Source: CAZHYV01 sp964537055 (lineage in GTDB: Bacteria; Myxococcota_A; Polyangia; Palsa-1104; JAEUJZ01). Taken from it: a stretch of DNA of 64,000 nucleotides. The stretch's first letter is position 1; each line of letters starts with the position of its first letter. Below, piece after piece: positions 57,606 to 64,000 of the stretch. Both the position numbers and the translations under genes were made by a program. The notes beneath the pieces are model-generated. The model searched no databases. It was not told the origin of the DNA and saw only the letters and a list, made by a program, of their open reading frames with translations. The stretch is from assembly GCA_964537055.1 (NCBI GenBank), contig CAZHYV010000003.1, positions 200,110 to 264,109 on the forward strand. Reading direction: 5' to 3'.

Positions 57606-58677
57606 TCCTTCCTTTTCGAACGCTGTGGTTTTGCTCCAACATGTTCAGTAGTTTTTGTTGTTGATGTTTTTGCATCGAATCGGGACTTGCGTAATGGCTC
57701 AAGGTGGTTTTGATAGACTCATGCCCTAAGCTCTGAGCTACCATGTGAGGACTGGTTCCTGCTTGAATGGCCAGCGTACTGTGTAAGCCACGCATCCCAT
57801 GCGCCGAGACCAGGGGAACGCCTGCCAACTTGCAGATTTTGATCACCTGCTTCCTTGGAAACGTACGATGGTGCGGCTTCCCTTCATACTGCCCCCCAGG
57901 CGAATTCAGAAACAGTCGTTCTTCCGGATTTCGTCTCTTGCATAGTTTTAGCAAGAACGGCTGTAAGACCATCGGAACTTCGATGTGTCGTTTGGCCGCT
58001 CTCGATTTGGTTCCAGGCACCCATAACAACCGGCCTCCCTGATCTACATCTCGAACCGAGAGGGAGACCAGTTCTTTCGAACGAAGGCCTAACAGAAGAG
58101 TACTCAATGCAACAATCGCTTTGGTATCGCCTCGGTGGGCCAAATCAAGAGCCACCTTCATCCATCGTTTGGCTTCATCAAAATGAAGCTGTTTTTTCCC
58201 TTTTGATCCTCTCCCTTGTCCTTGAATGTTCTGAAACGGATTTTTGGTGAGCCACCGATTTTGAATGCACCAATTGAGGAATGTTTTTGCTTCAACCAAC
58301 ATCCGCCGATGGGTCGCGACTGCATATTTTAACAGCAATGCTCGGTACAGACGAATCCCTAGCTCTTCTGTGAGCTCTTGGAGCGGGAGGTCGCCATTCT
58401 GAAAAAAGCCTTTCAACCGAATCATCGTTACTTCCATTGTTTCCTGTTGGTTTTGTTTTACCTGAAGCAAATATTCCCGATACTCTCCGAGTGCATTTTC
58501 GATCGTAATAGAAGGACAGCCATAGAACTCTTCCTCTACTTTCTTTTTCATCGCTATCGCTTCCTTAAAAGACGATAGTTTTCTCGTCCGTTTTCTCCCA
58601 TCCTCGACAATGATAATGCGCCACACCCCTTGTTCTTCATACGGTCCTAAGACCCGATTCTGCTCTCTTACTCGCAT
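57574..58677 (-). CDS. int: Tyrosine integrase of element 2
   Basis: A 367-residue recombinase. The core-binding N-terminal domain is followed by the catalytic domain with LLGLRSKELVSL (Arg), GTKSRAAKRHIEVP (Lys region), SAHGMRGLHST (His-x-x-Arg) and LGHESIKTTLSHYA (His, Tyr). Intact. It faces tRNA-Gly(CCC), its likely attachment site, as in many tRNA-targeting phage integrases. It is distinct from the integrase of element 1. Confidence 0.9.
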   Translation of the reverse strand: MRVREQNRVLGPYEEQGVWRIIIVEDGRKRTRKLSSFKEAIAMKKKVEEEFYGCPSITIENALGEYREYLLQVKQNQQETMEVTMIRLKGFFQNGDLPLQELTEELGIRLYRALLLKYAVATHRRMLVEAKTFLNWCIQNRWLTKNPFQNIQGQGRGSKGKKQLHFDEAKRWMKVALDLAHRGDTKAIVALSTLLLGLRSKELVSLSVRDVDQGGRLLWVPGTKSRAAKRHIEVPMVLQPFLLKLCKRRNPEERLFLNSPGGQYEGKPHHRTFPRKQVIKICKLAGVPLVSAHGMRGLHSTLAIQAGTSPHMVAQSLGHESIKTTLSHYASPDSMQKHQQQKLLNMLEQNHSVRKGRRVLAQGASAA

Positions 58678-58785
58678 ACGTTCTCCTTTGTTTGCAGTAA
58701 GAAGCTCGCTTCGTTTTGTATCCTACCCACTCATTCGAATTGAGCCAAGATCGTTTTTCATTCTCTTTTCAGATTTCTGATTTCG

Positions 58786-59049
58786 TTACTTTTCTGTGAT
58801 GGATTCCTCTAAAGTATTCCTCGGCTTTTTCGTTCTCCTCATTTCAGCCAAGATTCGTTTGGCTTCTTTCGCTGCCCATTGTTCGATTTCCTCCGTCGAT
58901 CGTTCAGCGTGTTTAGTATGGTTTTGCCCTTTGTTGGAATCTTCAAGGGATTCTAGGAAGGCCAGGCGTTGACTTTTAAGTTCTCGTAAGAGTTCTCTTG
59001 CAAGCAAGGGGGCAAGTTCACGTACCAATCCTTTATGAATGGAACTCAT
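58786..59049 (-). CDS. Small hypothetical phage protein
   Basis: An 87-residue helical charged protein (MSSIHKGLVRELAPLLARELL ... RRTKKPRNTLEESITEK). Overlaps the preceding gene by 4 nt (ATGA), so the pair is co-translated. Not recognised; a small DNA-binding accessory protein is possible. Confidence 0.55.
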   Translation of the reverse strand: MSSIHKGLVRELAPLLARELLRELKSQRLAFLESLEDSNKGQNHTKHAERSTEEIEQWAAKEAKRILAEMRRTKKPRNTLEESITEK

Positions 59050-59420
59050 CGGGTTTCTCCTAACGTTTCAGGTTGTATATCTTGAGGCGACACATTCTTA
59101 GAAAGAGATTCCGGCTTTTTTCGATTTATATGGAGTTGCCTTACTTCTGCTAATCGAAAATACTTTGTGGCCCTGCTTCCTAAAGGAGCGGAACTTCCGT
59201 CCCGGAGATAAGCTAGTTTTTGTAAGCGTTCATCTCGATACAACCAAAGCCGGAAGGCTTCATGTCCCATCTTAAGCTGATGGGCAATTTCAGCCGCAGG
59301 CAGAAGACATGTTTCTTGAGGGCTCGGAGTCTTTTCGATCCATTTGGAAAAAAGTTGGCCCACAGGACCAGCCTCTTCCTGAGATAAATGTAATTCCACT
59401 TCTTTGAGAACAATTTTCAT
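59046..59420 (-). CDS. Putative HTH (excisionase-like) protein
   Basis: A 124-residue protein. Residues about 45-100 (LPAAEIAHQLKMGHEAFRLW, then DGSSAPLGSRATKYFRLAEV) resemble a winged-helix excisionase/AlpA-type fold. It precedes a small partner gene and lies between the GGDEF gene and integrase, an expected place for a directionality factor. ATG at 59420 lies about 7 nt after a GGAGA sequence. Confidence 0.55.
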   Translation of the reverse strand: MKIVLKEVELHLSQEEAGPVGQLFSKWIEKTPSPQETCLLPAAEIAHQLKMGHEAFRLWLYRDERLQKLAYLRDGSSAPLGSRATKYFRLAEVRQLHINRKKPESLSKNVSPQDIQPETLGETR

Positions 59421-59526
59421 GGCCCATCTCCTTTTGTGTACTCGTGTAGTTAGCTGAAATAAAAAGCCTCGTTTAAAGTTGGCTATCTCTCAGCCTCTAT
59501 AAGACTGTCTCTTCGTTACTATCTCC

Positions 59527-60141
59527 CTATTTTGTTTGAGATAGAGAAAAAGGTTGAGCCAAGCAGAATTGATTCCGTCCTGCGGCTTTGGCTTGATACA
59601 TCGCACGGTCCGCAGCAACCAGAAGTTCGTCTACGGTCGTTCCGTGATCAGGACAAACTGCAATGCCGATGGAAATTGTAATCTGGGCTTTCGTATCAAG
59701 CTCAAGTTCTTGCACTTTGGCTCGCAAGCGCTCCGCAATTTTTGTTGCTGCAAATTCATCTGCATTCGAGATCAGGCATAGAAATTCTTCTCCTCCTGAG
59801 CGAGTTACAAATGCCTTATCGGAAAGACGGCTTTGCTGGCGTAATACACGAGCGATCCGCTTGAGGGCCTCATCTCCAGCAAGATGGCCATATGCTTCGT
59901 TGTAGTTATGAAAATGATCGATATCCACTAATAAGATTGCTAATGGAATCTGCGTATTGACCGCAAATTGGACTTCAACTTTTAGGCGTTCTTTAAGGAA
60001 GGCCCGATTGTGAATTTGAGTCAAGGTATCTGTATGAATTTTTTGGATCAAGGAACGATTCTTCAACCTGAGGAGCTGGTTGTCTTTTGTAAGCTGCTCG
60101 ATTTTCTGTTCTTGTGAAGGAAAGGATAGTGTCTCAGCCAT
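59527..60141 (-). CDS. Diguanylate cyclase on a mobile element
   Basis: A 204-residue soluble protein: a short coiled coil (EQKIEQLTKDNQLLRLKNRSL) followed by a full GGDEF domain (QIHNRAFLKERL, LLVDIDHFHNYNEAYGH, TRSGGEEFLCLI). The active site is intact. ATG at 60141 has a GGAGGT Shine-Dalgarno; the frame is open to 60246. No sensor domain, so the enzyme is likely set by expression or oligomerisation through the coiled coil. Confidence 0.85.
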   Translation of the reverse strand: MAETLSFPSQEQKIEQLTKDNQLLRLKNRSLIQKIHTDTLTQIHNRAFLKERLKVEVQFAVNTQIPLAILLVDIDHFHNYNEAYGHLAGDEALKRIARVLRQQSRLSDKAFVTRSGGEEFLCLISNADEFAATKIAERLRAKVQELELDTKAQITISIGIAVCPDHGTTVDELLVAADRAMYQAKAAGRNQFCLAQPFSLSQTK

Positions 60142-60412
60142 AATGACCTCCAATTTCTTGGTTAAAAACGTAGGAATACAAAACAAGCCTGCTCTAAATG
60201 TGGCTCGAACTGAAAAGAGAGACTTGTCGTGATTCTGTTGTATCACGAAGGCGACTAATTGGTCAAGTTGACTTTTACAAGAAGTTGACTTTTCGATAAG
60301 TTACACTTATCTAGAAGTCGCCTTCTATAATTGTTGATATGTTGAAATAATTAAAGAATTTTGAAAAATGCTTTACTTTATGCAGGCAAAAAAACAGACA
60401 GCTGAAAACTGA
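60142..60412. other. Intergenic region upstream of mobile GGDEF gene
   Basis: About 270 bp without a supportable gene. An AAGTTGACTTTT direct pair (near 60267 and 60284) and AT-rich stretches hint at a promoter or operator. Confidence 0.35.
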
Positions 60413-60664
60413 TTACTTTGCAGTTCTTGTTTTTAGCTGATCAATGAGTTTTCGAAGTCTTTTCAGATTCAACCAAGCTGACTCATTTAGAAAATCGTTC
60501 AGACTATAGGGAAATTTTTCTGGACTTAATTCTTTGGAATTTATTTTCTGACTTAATTCCTGAGCATCTAACCGTACACGCTCATAAGCGATAATAAGCC
60601 CATCGTCCGCTACAAACGTTTTTCTTTTTCCTTGGGTAATATGTCTGAACATGACTTCATTCAT
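60413..60664 (-). CDS. Small protein of an overlapping pair (second gene)
   Basis: An 83-residue protein (MNEVMFRHITQGKRKTFV ... LIDQLKTRTAK), unrecognised. It overlaps the upstream gene by 8 nt. The pair could be a toxin-antitoxin-like module or simply early phage genes; nothing decides it. AT-rich. Confidence 0.5.
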   Translation of the reverse strand: MNEVMFRHITQGKRKTFVADDGLIIAYERVRLDAQELSQKINSKELSPEKFPYSLNDFLNESAWLNLKRLRKLIDQLKTRTAK

Positions 60665-60893
60665 CTAAACGATTTCTTGCCCAGACGTCAATTATTCTCT
60701 GTGCTTCTTCAAATTTTTCGCCTTCTCGTAGATTAAAAAGGCATAGATAGACTTTATTCAAATCCCAACCCGCTTGGGTTAGAATTTTTTTTAATGCCTG
60801 CCGATTTCTCTGCTCTCTAGGTAGGTGTGCTTTTAAGCAAGAAAGCGCTTGTGTAGAGATAGAAATTTTATCGTTTTTTAAGGTCTTTCTCAT
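60657..60893 (-). CDS. Small basic protein of an overlapping pair (first gene)
   Basis: A 78-residue basic protein (MRKTLKNDKISISTQALSCL ... IDVWARNRLDE) with a helix that could bind nucleic acid. Unrecognised; its stop overlaps the start of the next gene, so the two are translationally coupled. Confidence 0.5.
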   Translation of the reverse strand: MRKTLKNDKISISTQALSCLKAHLPREQRNRQALKKILTQAGWDLNKVYLCLFNLREGEKFEEAQRIIDVWARNRLDE

Positions 60894-60908
60894 TACTTTT
60901 TTCCTTTG

Positions 60909-61535
60909 TTAGCCTGAGAAATTCTTCTTTGCTTCAGGAGGATAGAATCTCTCAGATGAAATGTTCCCTCCCTCGTAGGAAGATAGAAGAGAGAAGGGAA
61001 GTTGTTGAGCTTTTCTAGGAGAATGGACGACAACCTTTATAGTGCCCTGCTTTCCGTGCACCCAGACAAACCACCACGTCGGCACAAAATCAGTTTTGGT
61101 ATTCTTAGTAAACGAGAGCCGAGGGAGGGATAACAAATGAGTGGGCGGATACATTTGTAACCAATACCGATTCTGGCAAGGCTCCAAAAAGGTACAGCGA
61201 AGCAGGAGCGCTACACCCACGTTACTGTGTTGTAGGGCTGTTTGTGCGATGTCCGAGGCCAAACGAAAGGGTGGATTGGTGACAATCCAACAGGGACGCT
61301 GCTGATAGAGGCCCGGATCTCGGGCGTCTAGGTGTTCTTCTGCCGGCGTGTTTGGGTCTAAATCATTTGTCCGGGATGAATGAAAGCGTCGAGCTGCCCG
61401 AAATAGGTCTGTGATGCGACCATCTCCTGCGCAGGGATCCAACAGAGATTCTCCCTGAATAAAGGGATACGTATCCATCAATGTTTGAATTGCAAGCTGC
61501 GGAGTATCGTAACGGTCCCAAAGATGACGAGGCAT
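60909..61535 (-). CDS. DNA adenine-type methyltransferase
   Basis: A 208-residue protein with a SAM-binding motif (LLDPCAGDGRITDLF) and the catalytic motif IV of N6-adenine/N4-cytosine methylases (WIVTNPPFRLAS). It has no partner nuclease here, so it may be an orphan phage methylase protecting phage DNA or regulating it. About 22 bp after the antirepressor-like gene's stop. Confidence 0.75.
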   Translation of the reverse strand: MPRHLWDRYDTPQLAIQTLMDTYPFIQGESLLDPCAGDGRITDLFRAARRFHSSRTNDLDPNTPAEEHLDARDPGLYQQRPCWIVTNPPFRLASDIAQTALQHSNVGVALLLRCTFLEPCQNRYWLQMYPPTHLLSLPRLSFTKNTKTDFVPTWWFVWVHGKQGTIKVVVHSPRKAQQLPFSLLSSYEGGNISSERFYPPEAKKNFSG

Positions 61536-61556
61536 ATAGGCTCCTATTGAAGTAAC

Positions 61557-62369
61557 TTAGGAAGAAACAGCCGCATAGAGGGCGTTGGGCCGCGGGATTG
61601 GGAAAATGTCTGAGGCGATGAGAAACAATGTTTCTAAGTATCCTTCTTGCTCAATGATATCTAAAGGAGATACCCCGCGATGGGTTGCCCGCGCCTTTGC
61701 ATCAAAGCGATAGCGATAGAGCAGCTCTCGGTATAGTTTGTTCCAGGTCAGCTGATAATTCGCTCCTGTTGCATACGTGTAGGCCCGAACGAGCTCCACG
61801 ACTTTTGATCGAGTGGTTTTTTGAAGAGGTTTCTCACTGGCACGCTCGACGTGAAGCAAATCTTGTTCCGCTGCCTCTTGATTCGTTATAAGCTTTTTGA
61901 CCGTTGTTTCGATGTGGCCCAGGCGGACAGACTGGGTTTTCATCTCGCTTGCTAGCGTAATTAACCCTTGCGCTTGTTGGACTACGAAGTCGAGAGCATC
62001 CATAGATACAGAGGAGGAAAGTGTTGGTGGCTCAATAAAGGCTTCTTTTAATACTTTGGCACACTGAAGTTGATAACGCTCGAGTTTGGGTCGGATCTCA
62101 GGGTTCACTCTTTTCGCATCAATGCCAGCAAGCCACATGGGCACGCTATCGATATGAAGACAAAAGACCTCACGAACTCTGGTGTCTTGAGCAACCAAGG
62201 GGATGTTCCCCCAGGTTGCCCAGCACTTCGCTTTTAGCTTATCTTGTTGGGCTTTCGGATCGATTTGGAGCGCTTCGCAGATTTTTCGGACGGAAACCCA
62301 TACATCCTTTCCCTGTGGAATCGCTTCTAGGATGTCTCCTTCAAAAGATACTTTCCTAAGTTCTGTCAT
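61557..62369 (-). CDS. Antirepressor-like protein (P22 AR N-terminal domain)
   Basis: A 270-residue protein. The N-terminus (FEGDILEAIPQGKDVWVSVR, KICEALQIDPKAQQDKLKAK, DSVPMWLAGIDAKRVNPEIR) matches the phage antirepressor AR-N domain. The middle is a coiled coil and the C-terminus (YRFDAKARATHRGVSPLDII) is unclear. Antirepressors inactivate repressors during induction. Start overlaps the previous stop by one base (TAATG). Confidence 0.8.
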   Translation of the reverse strand: MTELRKVSFEGDILEAIPQGKDVWVSVRKICEALQIDPKAQQDKLKAKCWATWGNIPLVAQDTRVREVFCLHIDSVPMWLAGIDAKRVNPEIRPKLERYQLQCAKVLKEAFIEPPTLSSSVSMDALDFVVQQAQGLITLASEMKTQSVRLGHIETTVKKLITNQEAAEQDLLHVERASEKPLQKTTRSKVVELVRAYTYATGANYQLTWNKLYRELLYRYRFDAKARATHRGVSPLDIIEQEGYLETLFLIASDIFPIPRPNALYAAVSS

Positions 62370-62782
62370 TATTGGGCCTTCCTTTGTTCTTTCGTGAGAC
62401 GAGTAAGTACGAATTCAACACGAGGACGTTCACGATCCAGAAGAAGGCGCGAGCCATCCCAACTCTGAATCCACTTTTCATGCGAGATGAGGTTGGCTGC
62501 ACGCATGAGTTCTGCAAGGGCTTGATAATGAAGGGCAGCGATTCCTCCTAGATGTTCTCGATAAAAGAGTGCTCTACAGTGCAAAGCCCAATCGATGGGA
62601 AACCACATCTTAACCTCTGGGGAGAGCTCGCTGATTTGTTTGACCAAAACCGGAAGAACTTGGTCTCGGTAGGTTCGCCAGGCTTCTTTAGGAAGAAGAT
62701 GCAGTTTTCCTTTTTCTTGGGTCAGATGAAGAAGCGTCTGCTTAAGAGGGAGCGTACCAGGTAATATGAACGACAGCTTCAT
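62369..62782 (-). CDS. Possible RusA-fold protein
   Basis: A 137-residue protein (MKLSFILPGTLPLKQTLLHL ...). Order and spacing of its strands resemble RusA Holliday-junction resolvases, but the expected catalytic aspartates (D-x-DN) are not visible; the region reads GGIAALHYQ. So the fold call is tentative and activity doubtful. It is the first gene after the divergent control region. Confidence 0.4.
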   Translation of the reverse strand: MKLSFILPGTLPLKQTLLHLTQEKGKLHLLPKEAWRTYRDQVLPVLVKQISELSPEVKMWFPIDWALHCRALFYREHLGGIAALHYQALAELMRAANLISHEKWIQSWDGSRLLLDRERPRVEFVLTRLTKEQRKAQ

Positions 62783-62871
62783 GTCTTTTCCTTTCCATGA
62801 AATTCATTGCAATTTCACATAGCGAGATATCAGCATAGGAAGGAAAGAGATTTCGACACAAGCAAATAACA

Positions 62872-62938
62872 AGATATTCGTATTCTCGTTACAAAGATGA
62901 TGTCTTTCCCTATGTTTGTAACAGAAATACGAATATCT
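62872..62938. promoter_or_regulatory. 21-bp inverted repeat between divergent genes (operator candidate)
   Basis: Left arm AGATATTCGTATTCTCGTTAC (20 bases of it shown in parts: AGATATTCGT, ATTCTCGTTAC) at 62872-62892. The right arm at 62918-62938 is its complement with three mismatches. It lies in the 200-bp gap between the minus operon (62782) and the forward regulator (62984). Likely repressor binding sites for both promoters. Confidence 0.6.
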
Positions 62939-62983
62939 CGTTACATGATTGCAATCGCAGATCGATTTTCTTTTAATAGAGGA

Positions 62984-63238
62984 ATGGTAAAGAACGAAAA
63001 GTCAGTTCATTTTTATGTGAAGAAAGAGCTTTTCCTACGAATTCAAAACACTGCTTCTACGCATCATCTCTCGATGAGTCAGTTATTACGTCACCTTGTT
63101 GAAAAGTCTCTAAATCTGATAGAGATTGGAACAACTCTTCTGGATGTTCCATCTCAAAAAAGCATGGAGATCAAACCATCCAAAGAAGGAAATACCTATG
63201 TCTTCCGTAATTTACAATATACTGTAGGGGGGCTCTAA
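62984..63238 (+). CDS. Small ribbon-helix-helix-like regulator
   Basis: An 84-residue protein (MVKNEKSVHFYVKKELFLRI, then ASTHHLSMSQLLRHLVEKSL) with the strand-helix-helix pattern of Arc/CopG proteins. GAGG just before ATG at 62984 supports this start; the frame extends to 62897. It faces away from the minus operon across the inverted repeat, so it may be the element's repressor. Stop and start of the next gene overlap (TAATG). Confidence 0.6.
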   Translation: MVKNEKSVHFYVKKELFLRIQNTASTHHLSMSQLLRHLVEKSLNLIEIGTTLLDVPSQKSMEIKPSKEGNTYVFRNLQYTVGGL

Positions 63239-64000
63239 TGGCGGGGGGACGGATTCGAACCTTGAAACCAGAGCTCTTAGAAGATGAGCTTGTAATGAGT
63301 TTGTCTGTGCCTGCTCGCTGGCTGTTCGTGAGTTGCATTTTGCTTTCAGATGACCATGGGAACATGCGGGCCAACCCTACCTATCTACGCAATATGGCGT
63401 TTGGCGGCGATGCAGAACTGGATGTGTCCTTAGTCTTGGCGGAGCTGCTAGAAACCAAGATGGTCGAGAGCTATACAGTGCGAGGACAGCGATACCTGCA
63501 TGTGCGGAATTGGAACAAACACCAACGCATTGACAAGCCAGGAAAGCCGAAAATCCCGACCCCAGAAGAAGCAGATGACTCGGAACCTGTCCCTATGAGC
63601 ACAAGTGCAAATCCCATCGGGTTTGTCCCAGAAAAGAAGGAACAAAAAGAAACGACATCCTCTCTAAATGCCTTGGGGGAAGAGCAAAAAGTTTCTGCAG
63701 ATTCCAGAGCCACCCAAGAAAATGAATCTGTGCAGGAAAACGTTGGAACTTTCGTACAGAGTTCCGAACTTTCAAAAACTTTCGCGAATGTTCAGGAAAG
63801 TTCTCACTCATTCCCGACCCTGAACGGAAATCAGGCAACTTCTGAGAAAGGCCGTCGGTTAGACACATCTACTGAACAAAATTCGCGAATTTTCGCGAAA
63901 GCTCGCGAAGATTCGTACAAAGTCGCGATGGAAGAGGAAAGGGATCAGGAAGAGGATCTAGGAAGTTGCACTTCGTGCATAAATCGCGCGTGCGCGCAGG
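63238..64000 (+). CDS. Phage replication protein (DnaD/replisome organiser type), partial
   Basis: The first about 254 residues. The N-terminal domain (GRIRTLKPELLEDELVMSLS, ARWLFVSCILLSDDHGNMR, VRNWNKHQRIDKPGKPKIP) matches phage winged-helix replication initiators. The following region is low-complexity, with TTCGCGAA iterons in its DNA, and the C-terminus is beyond the window. It shares one base with the upstream regulator (TAATG), so both are co-translated. Confidence 0.75.
   Translation, partial: MAGGRIRTLKPELLEDELVMSLSVPARWLFVSCILLSDDHGNMRANPTYLRNMAFGGDAELDVSLVLAELLETKMVESYTVRGQRYLHVRNWNKHQRIDKPGKPKIPTPEEADDSEPVPMSTSANPIGFVPEKKEQKETTSSLNALGEEQKVSADSRATQENESVQENVGTFVQSSELSKTFANVQESSHSFPTLNGNQATSEKGRRLDTSTEQNSRIFAKAREDSYKVAMEEERDQEEDLGSCTSCINRACAQ
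63781..63909 (+). repeat. TTCGCGAA iterons inside the replication gene (origin candidate)
   Basis: TTCGCGAA at 63781, 63882 and 63892, with CTCGCGAA at 63902. The last three are spaced exactly 10 bp apart, one helical turn; the first is 101 bp upstream. Phages with origins inside the initiator gene (lambda O type) show this arrangement. Confidence 0.65.

Larger units (their letters stand above)
57459..64000. mobile_element. Integrated prophage-like element 2 (left part)
   Basis: Starts directly 3' of tRNA-Gly(CCC) with an integrase pointing at it, then a mostly minus-strand set of early-type phage genes and a divergent replication region. Continues beyond 64 kb. No structural genes are visible in this window. 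Confidence 0.82.

Overview
The window reads as part of a Gram-negative bacterial chromosome of moderate GC. There are many lipoproteins and Sec-exported proteins, gatCAB, hrcA-grpE, dnaJ, and FHA-GGDEF proteins. A small-genome member of the Myxococcota/delta-proteobacterial lineage would fit, but this is only inference. The core host block (about 29.6-57.4 kb) lies between two elements, each integrated into the 3' end of a tRNA gene. The far ends of both elements lie outside the window.

Element 1 (1 to about 29.56 kb) is a Mu-like contractile-tail prophage, or a domesticated relative of one, next to tRNA-Arg(CCT). Its virion genes run on the minus strand from right to left: sigma-like factor, terminase small and large subunits, portal, protease-scaffold, head protein, major capsid, gp36, gpG, gp37, sheath, tube, tail chaperone with a -1 frameshift extension, tape measure, gp43, gp44, gp45, gp46 and gp47. 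Instead of a Mu transposase it has a tyrosine integrase. The late operon is cut by forward-facing cargo genes: a HEPN-motif protein, an Imm8-type immunity protein, a lipoprotein, exported or unknown proteins, and a 4.2-kb block with an EgtD-like methyltransferase, an FHA-GGDEF protein and an OPT transporter. Eight late-gene segments start with nearly the same minus-strand motif, TRGCTACYCT, ending 6-7 nt before the start codon with no Shine-Dalgarno. This looks like a family of leaderless promoters. The prophage also encodes a sigma-like protein with regions 2 and 3 but no visible region 4, and its own gene carries the motif. This is the most unusual system in the window.

The host block (29.6-57.4 kb) holds carbonic anhydrase, two MFS transporters, an M50-like membrane protease, tRNA-Leu(CAA), DnaJ, a second FHA-GGDEF plus EgtD-like pair paralogous to the prophage cargo, an S9 peptidase lipoprotein, hrcA-grpE, two tandem beta-propeller lipoproteins, gatCAB-dus, and an HtrA-like protease paired with a pseudoprotease.

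Element 2 (57.46 kb to beyond 64 kb) sits downstream of tRNA-Gly(CCC). It carries a tyrosine integrase, small DNA-binding proteins, a free-standing GGDEF protein, an adenine methyltransferase, an antirepressor-like protein, a putative RusA-fold protein, a divergent control region with a 21-bp inverted repeat, a ribbon-helix-helix-like regulator and a phage replication protein whose gene contains TTCGCGAA iterons.
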